In this document: in pieces, positions 47,526 to 56,509 of the stretch | Position numbering within the stretch: the stretch's first letter is position 1 | Layout of the letters: each line of letters begins with the position of its first letter | Origin: Pseudomonas fluorescens | GTDB lineage: Bacteria; Pseudomonadota; Gammaproteobacteria; Pseudomonadales; Pseudomonadaceae | Direction: 5' to 3' | Assembly (NCBI RefSeq): GCF_902497995.1 | Contig: NZ_CABVII010000025.1 | Coordinates: 1-64,000 of the forward strand | Length of the DNA stretch: 64,000 nucleotides | Made by a program: the position numbers and the translations under genes | The notes under the pieces: model-generated | The model's input: only the letters and a program-made list of their open reading frames with translations | Told to the model about the DNA's origin: nothing | Database searches by the model: none

Positions 47526-48299
47526 ATGAAGCAGCCGACCATTCACGCTCGGGATTTGATCGTCGGCCTGCAAAAGGGCCTGGCGTTGTTGCAGCTGTTT
47601 TCCCAAGAGCATCCGCGTCTGAGTGTGCCCGAGGCTGCCCGACTGGCCGACATGACCCAGAGTGCTGCGCGGCGCTTTTTGCTGACGCTGGTGCATGACG
47701 ACTTTGCGCAAACCGATGGCCGTTATTATTGGCTGACCGCCAAGGCATTGCGTATCGGCCAGGCTTATGTCGATTCGGCGGTGTTGCCGCGCATGCTGCG
47801 GCCCATCGTCGAACAGGTGGCGCGAACGACCCAGGAGCACGTATCGGTGGGCGTTCGCGACGGTGATGACATCGTGCATATCGTGCGCAGCCGCTACAGC
47901 CATATCACCTCAATGTCGATCCGCCCTGGATCAAGGGTACCGATGTATTGCACGGGCAGTGGCCGGCTCTGGCTGGCGAGCCTGTCAACCGAGGCGCTCG
48001 ACATGTATTTCGCCCGCAATCCGCCACAAGCCATTACTCCTTATACGGTGACCGATGAGGCGAAAATTCGCGCAGAAATCGCCTTGGCGGGCGAGCGCGG
48101 TTATGTCCTGGTGGATCAGGAATATGAAGTGGGCATGCGGGTACTGAGCGTGCCGCTGATAGATCGGGCAGGGCAGTTGCAAGCGACGTTGACACTCACC
48201 ACCCATACCTCGCGCATGACCGTCGAGGAGATGCGCGAGCGGTATTTGTCCACGTTGTATGAGGGGCAGGCGCTGTTGCGGCCGATAATGACGCTTTGA
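47526..48299 (+). CDS. IclR-family regulator, PcaR/PobR-like
   Basis: 257 residues. N-terminal winged helix (LSVPEAARLADMTQSAARRF) and C-terminal effector domain (GSGRLWLAS, ERGYVLVDQEYEVGMR, TLTTHTSRMTVEEM). The resemblance is to the aromatic catabolism branch (PcaR, PobR, CatR). Start ATG 47526 has AGAAGG upstream. It probably controls the divergent FAD dehydrogenase/shikimate dehydrogenase-like cluster through the twin operator just before it. Confidence 0.9.
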   Translation: MKQPTIHARDLIVGLQKGLALLQLFSQEHPRLSVPEAARLADMTQSAARRFLLTLVHDDFAQTDGRYYWLTAKALRIGQAYVDSAVLPRMLRPIVEQVARTTQEHVSVGVRDGDDIVHIVRSRYSHITSMSIRPGSRVPMYCTGSGRLWLASLSTEALDMYFARNPPQAITPYTVTDEAKIRAEIALAGERGYVLVDQEYEVGMRVLSVPLIDRAGQLQATLTLTTHTSRMTVEEMRERYLSTLYEGQALLRPIMTL

Positions 48300-48409
48300 A
48301 TTTCTGTGGCGGGTGACCGGGGGTGAAAGGCGTGGCGAGTCTTGAACTGAATGTTGGTTAATTCTATAGTTATGGGTATTAAGTTGTGTTTTACGACGGA
48401 AAGCACGCT

Positions 48410-48727
48410 ATGTTGGATTTAAGCTTCAGTAAGCCGAGTGAGATCGTCAAGCGACTCTGTGAGCGCCTGCGCACGGAGCGGCTGGCTCTGCAGATGACGC
48501 AAGCCGATGTGGCCGGTCGCGCCGGTATCGGGACCAATACCGTGTCCAACCTCGAAGCCGGGCGCAATGTCGGGTTCGAGAATGTGGTCCGCGTGGCCAT
48601 GGTCCTTGGACGAACCAAGGAGCTTGAAGGGCTGTTCTTGCCAAAGCTGGACAGCCTTGAAGACATTCGCCGATACGAAAGCAGTGCCAATCGTCATCGT
48701 GCCAGGAGGAAGTCCGACGATGCTTAA
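48410..48727 (+). CDS. Xre-family antitoxin-like regulator
   Basis: 105 residues with a helix-turn-helix of the Cro/CI type (MTQADVAGRAGIGTNTVSNLEAG, residues about 29-51). It is translated just before a HipA gene, which it overlaps by 8 bp, so it is the HipB-type partner that binds operator DNA and the HipA kinase. A Lys/Arg tail (RRYESSANRHRARRK) extends beyond the HTH. Start ATG 48410. Confidence 0.85.
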   Translation: MLDLSFSKPSEIVKRLCERLRTERLALQMTQADVAGRAGIGTNTVSNLEAGRNVGFENVVRVAMVLGRTKELEGLFLPKLDSLEDIRRYESSANRHRARRKSDDA

Positions 48728-49979
48728 GCAAGTTGACGTCTACTACGATGGTTGGGGTGAGCGTTGGCTGTGGGGCACGCTTGTGTCTACGACCGCCATC
48801 ACCGGTCGCCCACAGATTGTGTTTGAGTTCAGCAATGAAGCGAAGCGTAGAGGTCTGGAGCTGTCGTCCTACACACTTCCATTGGAGGGGCTCCAGTTAC
48901 GTCGAGGCTTTGCGTCCCACCAGTTAGGCCTGCCAGGGCCTGTCTATGACTCATTGCCGGACGGTTGGGGCATGCTGCTGATGGACCGGTTGTTCAGGCG
49001 CCGCGGCCTCAATACCGCGCGCATAGGACCTTTGGAACGGCTGGCCTATATTGGCAACAATGCCATGGGCGCAATGTCGTTCGAACCCTTGGCGCCCGAG
49101 GGGCAGGAGCCGCGAGCGCATATCCCTCTTGAGCTTCTTGCGGCTGAGGTTCAGGAAGTTCTCAAGGGTGAAGGTGGGGAGTTTTTGCAGACGTTGATGC
49201 TCGTAGGGGGCTCGCCTCAAGGTGCCAGACCCAAGGCGTTGGTCTATCGCGATCCTCAAACTGGAGCCTTTACCACCGCCGCCAAGCCGGGCTTTGAAGC
49301 CTGGCTGATCAAGTTCCCGGCAAAAGAAGAACATCCCGAGGTGTGTGCTATCGAAATGGTCTATGCCGAGTGCTTGCGCATGTGCGGCATCCAGACCCCG
49401 GACACGCAGCACTTCAGTCTGCCCAACGGGCTGGCAGCCTTCGCGAGTAAACGCTTTGATCGTATAGACGGTCAACGCGTGCCCATGCAAAGCCTTGCAG
49501 CCTTTACCGGGGCCGACTACAAGTCGCCGGGGTCTTTGGACTATGTCAACTTCTTGCGTGCGACACACATGTGCACCAACGACGTGCGAGAGAAAGCCAT
49601 CGCCTTCGAGCGTGCCGTCTTCAATGTCGCGTTCAACAACCGAGACGATCACCCCAAAAACTTCGCCTTCGTCATGTCGCCGTCCGGTGCCTGGCAGCTG
49701 GCGCCGGCCTACGACGTGACTTTCTGCGAGGGGCCGGGCGGTTATCACCAGATGGACGTGATGGGCGAGGCCTTGGAGATTGACCGAGATGCAATGCTCA
49801 GACTTGCAGGCGAAGCAGAGGTCTTGGTGGAGACTGCTGGCGACATCATTGACAGAGTTTGCCGCGTCGCCAGCCAGTTCGCGGCCATCGCCGGGAACAT
49901 GTACCCATGCATGATCACCCAAGACACCCTGGAGACCATTCAAGGGCGAATCGACGAGAACATCGAACTGCTGCGCTAA
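48720..49979 (+). CDS. hipA: HipA-family serine/threonine kinase (type II toxin-like)
   Basis: 419 residues. N-terminal HipA couple domain, then the kinase core. The Gly-rich loop GGSPQGARPK (163-172) holds S165, a candidate regulatory autophosphorylation Ser. The catalytic loop NNRDDHPKN (306-314) and the metal site YDVTF (331-335) are intact. E. coli HipA phosphorylates glutamyl-tRNA synthetase; the target of this branch is not known. Start ATG 48720 has AGGAGG upstream. It is convergent with phaC, with a 28-bp gap. Confidence 0.88.
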   Translation: MLKQVDVYYDGWGERWLWGTLVSTTAITGRPQIVFEFSNEAKRRGLELSSYTLPLEGLQLRRGFASHQLGLPGPVYDSLPDGWGMLLMDRLFRRRGLNTARIGPLERLAYIGNNAMGAMSFEPLAPEGQEPRAHIPLELLAAEVQEVLKGEGGEFLQTLMLVGGSPQGARPKALVYRDPQTGAFTTAAKPGFEAWLIKFPAKEEHPEVCAIEMVYAECLRMCGIQTPDTQHFSLPNGLAAFASKRFDRIDGQRVPMQSLAAFTGADYKSPGSLDYVNFLRATHMCTNDVREKAIAFERAVFNVAFNNRDDHPKNFAFVMSPSGAWQLAPAYDVTFCEGPGGYHQMDVMGEALEIDRDAMLRLAGEAEVLVETAGDIIDRVCRVASQFAAIAGNMYPCMITQDTLETIQGRIDENIELLR

Positions 49980-50007
49980 CGCCACTGCTCGCCTTCCGAC
50001 CGCAGAT

Positions 50008-51684
50008 TCAGCGCAAATGCACGTAGGTACCCGGCGCAGCCTCAGCAGCGGCATAAGCCCTGTTGCCCAGTTTACGGGGAGCCTTTTTGCGATCGCCCGA
50101 GCGTGCCTGCAGCCAGGCCAGCCAATGGGGCCACCAGGAACCCGCCTGTTCACTGGCCGCTTCCATCCACTCCTGAGCCTCGACTGGCAGCTCGCTGCCG
50201 GTCATGAAGCGCGCCTTGGGGTTGCCCGGCGGGTTGAGGATGCTCTGGATATGGCCGCTGTTGGACACCACGAACTCGCCCTGACCGCCAAATAGATGCA
50301 TGGAGCGGTAGCAGGCGTCCCACGGGGTGATGTGGTCGGTCAGGCCTGCGATGCAGTAGAAGTCACTGGTGACCTGACCGAGGTCTATCGGTGTGCCGCA
50401 GACCTCCAAAGCACCGGCGCGGGCGAGCGGATTGGTCTGGTACATGTCAATGAATTCGCCGTGCAGCGTGGCCGGCAGGTTGGTTGTGTCGTTGTTCCAG
50501 TAGAGGACATCGAATGCCGGCGGCTCGTTGCCAAGCAGGTAGTTGTTGATCCAGTAATTCCAGATCAAGTCATTGGGGCGCATCCAGGCGAAGACTTTGG
50601 CCAGCTCGCGACCCTTCAGCACGCCAGCCTGATAGGAACGGCGCTTGGCCGCCACTAGCGACTTCTCGTCGGCGAACAGCCCGACCTGGGTGTCGGGACG
50701 TATGTCCAACATACTGACCCCCAGGGTAAAGGCATTGACCTTTTTCTCGTCCAGGGCAGCGTAGTGGCCCAACAGCGAGGACAGGGTGCAGCCTCCGGAA
50801 CAGGCTCCGAAGGTGTTCAGGTCGGCGCTGCGGGTTATCGCAAGAACCCCGTCGATCGCTTCCTTCAGGGCTTCTACGTAGCTGGACAACCCCCATTCAC
50901 GCTGTGCCTTGCCCGGATTGCGCCAACTGACAGCGAAGGTCTGGATACCGCTGTCGAGGAGAAAACGGATCAGGCTCTTCTCCGGCGTCAGATCAAACAG
51001 GTAGAACTTGTTGATCTGTGGCGGTACCACCAACAATGGACGCGCCTGCACCTGCTCGGTACGGGGCGTGTACTGGATCAGCTCCAGCCACTCATTGCGA
51101 AACACCACCGCACCTTCGGTGATGCCCAGATTGTGGCCCACCTCGAAAGCCGTCTTGTCCACCTGGCTCGGCATGCCGCCGTTTTCGATCAGGTCCCGGG
51201 TCAACTGCGAGAAACCATCCAGAATGCTATTGCCGCCGGTTTCAAAGAAGCGTTTGAGCGCTGCCGGGTTGGCCAGGGTGTTGGTCGGCGCCATCGCCTC
51301 GGTCAGCAGGCCAATGACGAACTGACCACGATGAGCGTCCTGTTCGCCAAGGTTGCTGGTGCTGATCCAGTCGTTCATCTCCTGACACCAGGCCAGGTAA
51401 GTCTTCATGTAGCGACGGTATAGCGGGTTGCGCTGCCAGGTCTGCTCGTCGAAACGTTTGTCTCCCGCCGCTGGCTTGAGCTGCGAGCGGTCGAGCAGGA
51501 CATTTTTCAGCTCAACGCCGAATGCCGCCATATGCCGAGCGCTATGCACGGGTTGCTTCAACACTTGTCGCAGGACCATGCGGGCGGTGCCGAGCAGATC
51601 GCGCCGGCGAGGACCGAGCACCGGATTCAGGCTCAACGTGTGCATTGCAGTTTGCTGGGAGAGGTCTTTATTTTTCTTGTTCAT
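50008..51684 (-). CDS. phaC: Class II poly(3-hydroxyalkanoate) synthase
   Basis: 558 residues that polymerise medium-chain (R)-3-hydroxyacyl-CoA. The catalytic triad C295 (GACSGGCT), D450 (GLTDHITPW) and H478 (SNSGHIQS) falls within two residues of that in P. aeruginosa PhaC1. The C-terminal ending GNRAYAAAEAAPGTYVHLR is a class II hallmark. It stands alone: no phaZ, second phaC, phaD, phaF or phaI is present, so it is an extra synthase outside the usual pha cluster. Start ATG 51684. The neighbours to the right are fatty acid beta-oxidation genes that could supply substrate. Confidence 0.93.
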   Translation of the reverse strand: MNKKNKDLSQQTAMHTLSLNPVLGPRRRDLLGTARMVLRQVLKQPVHSARHMAAFGVELKNVLLDRSQLKPAAGDKRFDEQTWQRNPLYRRYMKTYLAWCQEMNDWISTSNLGEQDAHRGQFVIGLLTEAMAPTNTLANPAALKRFFETGGNSILDGFSQLTRDLIENGGMPSQVDKTAFEVGHNLGITEGAVVFRNEWLELIQYTPRTEQVQARPLLVVPPQINKFYLFDLTPEKSLIRFLLDSGIQTFAVSWRNPGKAQREWGLSSYVEALKEAIDGVLAITRSADLNTFGACSGGCTLSSLLGHYAALDEKKVNAFTLGVSMLDIRPDTQVGLFADEKSLVAAKRRSYQAGVLKGRELAKVFAWMRPNDLIWNYWINNYLLGNEPPAFDVLYWNNDTTNLPATLHGEFIDMYQTNPLARAGALEVCGTPIDLGQVTSDFYCIAGLTDHITPWDACYRSMHLFGGQGEFVVSNSGHIQSILNPPGNPKARFMTGSELPVEAQEWMEAASEQAGSWWPHWLAWLQARSGDRKKAPRKLGNRAYAAAEAAPGTYVHLR

Positions 51685-52011
51685 TATGACACCCGGTAAG
51701 GCACCCAAGACGGGGCCCGGAAGTTGTAGGGCTACGGGCAAGCGGCCGGGCGAGCCGCAGAAAGGCACGGCTTGCCACGCAGATCTTGAGAAGTTTATAG
51801 AAGGGGGGGCGGCCAGCATTTCATTGGGCGACAACGCTTTTTCAATTCATGACAATCCATGACCTTTGATCCCGGATTGTGCATGGCGTTGCTTAAGTGC
51901 AGCTTTTGGCCGATTTTGGAAAACCCATTTCCCCTGCAGCCTGGGGTATGGCGATGTGGCAAAGCTTCGACCAAAAGGCGACCATTCACGCAGGGTCACG
52001 GTGCTGAAGCT
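51685..52011. other. Upstream region of phaC, no gene seen
   Basis: 327 bp with no convincing reading frame or repeat. It presumably holds the phaC promoter and 5' leader. Confidence 0.4.
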
Positions 52012-52125
52012 TCAGGGGTGGCACCCGTAATATCCGGCGATCGCCGCCAGGGCGAACCCGAGCTGCGCCCCACGGTTAGCCCATTTCTTCCAGTCGATGC
52101 CCGCGAGGGCTTTTCTGAAATTCAT
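52012..52125 (-). CDS. Putative 37-residue membrane mini-protein
   Basis: A short frame from ATG 52125 begins MNFRKALAGIDWKKWANRG and ends in a hydrophobic stretch LGFALAAIAGYYGCH. It has AGGAGCAAG upstream. The start overlaps the stop of the preceding short frame (ATGA), a sign of coupling. No family is recognised. A basic N-terminus with a single TM helix is typical of small membrane peptides, but the frame is so short that chance cannot be excluded. Confidence 0.4.
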   Translation of the reverse strand: MNFRKALAGIDWKKWANRGAQLGFALAAIAGYYGCHP

Positions 52126-52211
52126 CGCGCTTGCTCCTCGCACAGCGCCCGCAGGCGCTCCAGTTTTTCAGCACAGACGAGCATTTTGTCGGGCTTGGCA
52201 TCGGCTGTCAT
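52122..52211 (-). CDS. Putative 29-residue frame coupled to the mini-protein
   Basis: MTADAKPDKMLVCAEKLERL continues to CEEQAR and ends in TGA within the start of the next frame. It is rich in charged helix-forming residues and has two Cys. The start is unsure: ATG 52211, ATG 52184, or an upstream non-ATG start. No family is recognised. It is listed because of the coupling and the good ribosome-binding site that lies within it. Confidence 0.3.
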   Translation of the reverse strand: MTADAKPDKMLVCAEKLERLRALCEEQAR

Positions 52212-52319
52212 GTGCACCGGTCGCCGACCTCTGACGCATTGGCCGACCGTGACCCCTGTACAACCGTTGATAACGGCTGGACAGGGGCGTGTGCTGTAGC
52301 GCAATGCCCGGTCAACCCA

Positions 52320-53096
52320 TCACAGCGGGTTGACCAGATGCCCGCCATCCACGGTCAACACCGCGCCCGTCATGAAGGCGCCGGCGTTGCTGGCCAGCAG
52401 CAGAAATGGCCCTTCCAGTTCCTGCAGCTCACCCAGACGGCGCATGGGTACGCTGTCGCGGATGTAAACCTGGCCCTTGTCGCTGTCAAAGTAGTCGTCG
52501 TTCATTTCGGTCTTGAAGTAGCCCGGTGCGATGGCGTTCACGCGAATCTCATAGCGTGCCAGCTCCAGGGCCAGTGACTTGCTCAACTGGACCACGCCGG
52601 CCTTGGCTGCGCAGTAGTGGCTATAGCCGGTGCCAACACGCAAGCCCAGTATCGAGGCAATGTTGACGATGCTGCCGGGCTTCCCGGCCTTGACCAGGCG
52701 TTGCGCAGCGACCTGGGCAACACGCCAGACCCCATCGAGGTTGGTCGAGAGCATCTGCCGCCAATCTTCCTCGCTGACGTTCAGTACCTGTTGCGCGTTG
52801 CCGATGCCGGCGTTGTTGAGCAGCACGTCGACCACGCCGAATGCCGCTTCGGCGGCATCGAAGGCGGCTTCGACGCTGGCCCGATCCGTGACATCGAGTG
52901 TCACGGCCAGGGCCTGGCCGCCTTCGCGCTGAATGTCTTCAGCCACGTTGCCCAGACGTTCCAGGCGCCGAGCCGCCAGCACCACTCGGGCGCCAGCCTG
53001 CGCCGCCACCCGAGCCAGGTGTGCGCCGATGCCACTGGAGGCACCGGTGACCAGTACGGTTTTTCCAGCCAGGGAAAAGCTGTTGAAAATGTCCAT
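52320..53096 (-). CDS. Short-chain dehydrogenase/reductase of the beta-oxidation cluster
   Basis: 258 residues. Cofactor motif TGASSGIG (17-24), NNAG (94-97), and catalytic S148, Y161 and K165 (YCAAK). SDRs in such clusters typically act as 3-hydroxyacyl-CoA dehydrogenase or 3-ketoacyl reductase. The ATG at 53096 shares one base with the stop of the thiolase gene (TGATG), so it is coupled. It is the last gene of the operon from 58321. Confidence 0.9.
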   Translation of the reverse strand: MDIFNSFSLAGKTVLVTGASSGIGAHLARVAAQAGARVVLAARRLERLGNVAEDIQREGGQALAVTLDVTDRASVEAAFDAAEAAFGVVDVLLNNAGIGNAQQVLNVSEEDWRQMLSTNLDGVWRVAQVAAQRLVKAGKPGSIVNIASILGLRVGTGYSHYCAAKAGVVQLSKSLALELARYEIRVNAIAPGYFKTEMNDDYFDSDKGQVYIRDSVPMRRLGELQELEGPFLLLASNAGAFMTGAVLTVDGGHLVNPL

Positions 53097-54280
53097 CACA
53101 GCACCTCGAACAGGCCGGCCGCACCCATGCCGCCACCGACGCACATCGTGACCACCACATATTTCACACCGCGCCGTTTGCCTTCCAGCAGGGCATGGCC
53201 GACCATCCGTGCGCCGCTCATACCGTACGGGTGGCCGATGGCAATCGCACCGCCGTTGACGTTCAGTTTGTCCGGATCGATGCCCAGGGTGTCACGGCAG
53301 TACAGGACCTGGCAGGCGAAGGCCTCGTTGAGCTCCCACAGGCCGATATCGTCCACCGTCAGGCCGTGTTGCTTGAGCAGCTTGGGCACCGCCAGCACCG
53401 GGCCGATGCCCATTTCTTCCGGGGCCAGGCCGGCCACGGCAATCCCGCGATACAGGCCCAGCGGTGCCAGGTTACGTTGTTCGGCCAGGCGTGCGTCCAT
53501 CAGCACGCAGGCGCTGGCACCGTCCGACAGTTGGCTGGCATTGCCGGCGGTGATGCAGCCGCCGTCGATCACCGGCTCGAGTTTGCTCAGGTCGCCCAGC
53601 ACGGTCTGTGGGCGATTGCCTTCATCCTGGTGCAAGGTGACCTGCTCGTAACTGACAGAGCCGGTAGCCTTGTCGACCACTTGTTTGGTGGTGGTGACCG
53701 ACACAATCTCGTTGCTGAACAACCCGGCCTGTTGGGCCGCGGCGGTGCGCAGTTGCGACTGCAGGGCATAGGCATCCTGGGCTTCGCGGCTGATGCCGTA
53801 GCGCTGGGCGACCCATTCGGCGGTCTGCAGCATCGGCATATAGGCATGCACGGCGTTGCGGACGACCTGAGCATCTTGCTCGGCCATGGCCCATTCCATA
53901 TGGTGATTCTGCACCAGGCTGATGTGTTCCTGACCGGCGCCCAGGGTGACCTGCATGCCGTCGACCATGATTTGCTTGGCGGCGGTGGCGATGGCCATCA
54001 GGCCCGAGGCGCACTGACGGTCCAGGGTCTGACCGCTCACGCTGGTGGGCAGGCCGGCCGCCAATGCGGCCATGCGGCCCAGGTTCCAGCCAGCGGTCCC
54101 GGCCGGCATGGCGGTGCCCATCACCAGGTCTTCGATTTCGCCGGCTTCGATACCGGCACGCTCGACGGCTGCGCGGATGGCGTAGCTGGCCATGCTCGGT
54201 GATTTCAGGTTGTTGAACGCGCCCCGAAAGGCTTTGGCGATCGGCGTGCGGGCGGTGGAAAGGATGACGGCTTCACGCAT
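53096..54280 (-). CDS. Acetyl-CoA acyltransferase (thiolase, FadA-like)
   Basis: 394 residues. Nucleophile C90 in DRQCASGLMA, NEAF, H350 in AIGHPYGMSG and C380 in CVGGGMG: all three catalytic elements are intact. It cleaves 3-ketoacyl-CoA to acetyl-CoA and a shortened acyl-CoA. Start ATG 54280 with AGGACA upstream; TTG two codons earlier is less likely. It lies 72 bp after the FadB-like gene. Confidence 0.92.
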   Translation of the reverse strand: MREAVILSTARTPIAKAFRGAFNNLKSPSMASYAIRAAVERAGIEAGEIEDLVMGTAMPAGTAGWNLGRMAALAAGLPTSVSGQTLDRQCASGLMAIATAAKQIMVDGMQVTLGAGQEHISLVQNHHMEWAMAEQDAQVVRNAVHAYMPMLQTAEWVAQRYGISREAQDAYALQSQLRTAAAQQAGLFSNEIVSVTTTKQVVDKATGSVSYEQVTLHQDEGNRPQTVLGDLSKLEPVIDGGCITAGNASQLSDGASACVLMDARLAEQRNLAPLGLYRGIAVAGLAPEEMGIGPVLAVPKLLKQHGLTVDDIGLWELNEAFACQVLYCRDTLGIDPDKLNVNGGAIAIGHPYGMSGARMVGHALLEGKRRGVKYVVVTMCVGGGMGAAGLFEVL

Positions 54281-54351
54281 TTTCAAATGTCCTGTGCAGG
54301 GTGAGGGCGGCCATCGGTTGATGGCCGCGCAAAAAAATCAGCGCTGTTCGA

Positions 54352-56466
54352 TTAGCAAATTTTCTCGATCCGGGTCTTGCCGGCGGCGACCAGGCGCTCG
54401 AGCAGCGGGGCAGGCTGGAGCCACATCTGACCATAAGCCCCCAGGCTCTGGCGGTAGTGCTGGATGCGGCTCAGCAGCACATCCAGGCCGAGTGTCTCGG
54501 CATAGTGCAGCGGGCCGCCGCGCCAGGCCGGGAAGCCATAGCCGTTGATCCAGACCAGATCGATATCGCTGCTGCGTTGAGCGATGCCTTCGTCCAATAG
54601 CTGGATGCCTTCGTTGATCAGCATCAACAGGCACCGATCATGAATTTCCTGGTCGCTGATAGCGCGTCGTTCAATCCCCAAGTCGCCTGCGATGTCCTCG
54701 GCAATCGTGACTGTTTCGGGGTCTTCAACGCGCTCACGGCCCTGGTAAATGTAGAAGCCCCGCGCCGTTTTTTGTCCGTAACGACCGAGGGCATAGAGTG
54801 CGTCGGCGACCTTGCAATAGCCGGGGTCTTGCTCGATTACATCACGGCGTGATTCGCGCACCAGGAAGCCAACGTCGATGCCGGCCAGATCGGACATGCT
54901 GAACAGGCCCATGGCCAGTCCGAGATCGGTCAGTACCTTGTCTACTTGTGCCGGGCTGGCACCTTCGAGCAACAGGCGATGAGCTTCACGGGAGTAGGGT
55001 TCGAGCATGCGGTTGCCGATGAAGCCGAAGCACACCCCGGAGACCACCGGGATCTTGCCGATGTGCTTGGCGATCTTCAGCGTGGTGGCCAGTGCATCGG
55101 CTGCCGTGGCTTGGCCGCGCACCACTTCCAGCAGGCGCATCACGTTGGCCGGGCTGAAGAAGTGCAGGCCGACGACATCCTGCGGCCGGCGGGTGACAGC
55201 AGCAATGGCATCGACATCCAGGGTCGAGGTGTTGCTGGCGAGGATTGCTCCAGGCTTGCACACTTCATCCAGGGTACGGAACACCTGCTGCTTGACGGCC
55301 AGGCTTTCGAATACGGCCTCGATCACCAGGTCGGCATCGGCGATTTCGGCATAGTCGAGGGTGCCGTGAAGCAGCTCCATGCGCTGTTCCAGTTGCTCGG
55401 CGGTCAACTTGCCGCGCTTGACACTGATCTGGTAGTTGTTGCGGATCTGTAGCAAGCCACGGTCCAGCGCTTCAGGCTTGAGTTCAAGCAAGGTGACCGC
55501 AATGCCCGCGTTGGCAAAGCACATGGCAATGCCGCCGCCCATGGTGCCAGCGCCAATGATGGCGACTTTGTTGATGGGGCGAATCGGCGTCTGGGCATCC
55601 ACTCCCGGCAGTTTGCCAACTTCACGCTCGGCGAAAAACACATGCCGCAGGGATTCTGACTGGCTGGATGATTCGACTTGCCGGAACAGTTCGGCCTCTT
55701 GCGCCAGGCCTTCGGCCAGCGGCAGGGTGCAGGCGGCTTCGAGTGCGGCCAGCACCTGTTGTGGAGCGAGCTGGCCTTTCCAGCGGCGCTCGTTGGCGCT
55801 GCGGTATTGAATGAAGAAATCATCCGGCAGGCCGCTGGCCGGATTCGGATAGGCAGGGCAAGGGCGGGCCGGGGCGTGGCAGGCGAGCAGTTCACGGGCC
55901 CATGCGCGAGCCTCGTCCAGCAGGCTCTCGGCGCTGCCGGCCAGGCGTTCGAGCAAGCCTTGCTCCAATGCTTGCCGAGCATTGATCGGTTGGCCGCTGG
56001 CGATCATCTCCAGCGCCTGTGCCGCGCCAATCAGACGGGGCAAGCGCTGGGTACCGCCGGCGCCAGGAATCAGCCCCAGTTTGACTTCCGGCAGGCCAAA
56101 ACGGGCATTGGGTTCGCCGATGCGGTAACCGCAGGCAAGGGCCAGTTCCAGGCCACCGCCCAGGGCCAGGCCGGAGATCGCGGCAATCAGCGGCTTGTCC
56201 AGTTGCTCCAGGCGCTGGAGTATGTCAGGCAGGTGAGGGCTGGCGAACGCCGCCGAATTGCCGAACTCGTTGATGTCGGCACCGGCACTAAAGGGCAAGC
56301 CGTGACCATGCACGATGATGGCGTGCACGGCCGGGTCGGCAGCCGCCTGCTCGAAGGCTTGCAGCAGCTCGGCACGCATTGCCTGACCGAGGGCATTGAC
56401 CGGCGCGTGAGACAGGCCGATCAGGGCCAATTGACTGTCGACTTGATAGTGGATCAGGGCACTCAT
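54352..56466 (-). CDS. Multifunctional enoyl-CoA hydratase/3-hydroxyacyl-CoA dehydrogenase (FadB-like)
   Basis: 704 residues. The crotonase half has the oxyanion segment FSAGADINEFG and catalytic E107 (GGGLELAL) and E127 (LPEVKLG), spaced as in FadB. The dehydrogenase half has the NAD motif VAIIGAGTMGGGIAMCFANAG (about 303-323) and HFFSPANVMRLLEVV with the catalytic His. It converts enoyl-CoA to 3-ketoacyl-CoA. It belongs to the monofunctional-assembly FadB/FadJ type but is not the fadAB operon, since the thiolase gene is downstream of it and an acyl-CoA dehydrogenase gene upstream. Start ATG 56466 with AAGGAG upstream. Confidence 0.92.
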   Translation of the reverse strand: MSALIHYQVDSQLALIGLSHAPVNALGQAMRAELLQAFEQAAADPAVHAIIVHGHGLPFSAGADINEFGNSAAFASPHLPDILQRLEQLDKPLIAAISGLALGGGLELALACGYRIGEPNARFGLPEVKLGLIPGAGGTQRLPRLIGAAQALEMIASGQPINARQALEQGLLERLAGSAESLLDEARAWARELLACHAPARPCPAYPNPASGLPDDFFIQYRSANERRWKGQLAPQQVLAALEAACTLPLAEGLAQEAELFRQVESSSQSESLRHVFFAEREVGKLPGVDAQTPIRPINKVAIIGAGTMGGGIAMCFANAGIAVTLLELKPEALDRGLLQIRNNYQISVKRGKLTAEQLEQRMELLHGTLDYAEIADADLVIEAVFESLAVKQQVFRTLDEVCKPGAILASNTSTLDVDAIAAVTRRPQDVVGLHFFSPANVMRLLEVVRGQATAADALATTLKIAKHIGKIPVVSGVCFGFIGNRMLEPYSREAHRLLLEGASPAQVDKVLTDLGLAMGLFSMSDLAGIDVGFLVRESRRDVIEQDPGYCKVADALYALGRYGQKTARGFYIYQGRERVEDPETVTIAEDIAGDLGIERRAISDQEIHDRCLLMLINEGIQLLDEGIAQRSSDIDLVWINGYGFPAWRGGPLHYAETLGLDVLLSRIQHYRQSLGAYGQMWLQPAPLLERLVAAGKTRIEKIC

Positions 56467-56509
56467 GGAGCGTCTCCTTGCAATCGTTGAAATGAGTGTA
56501 GGAATGGAT

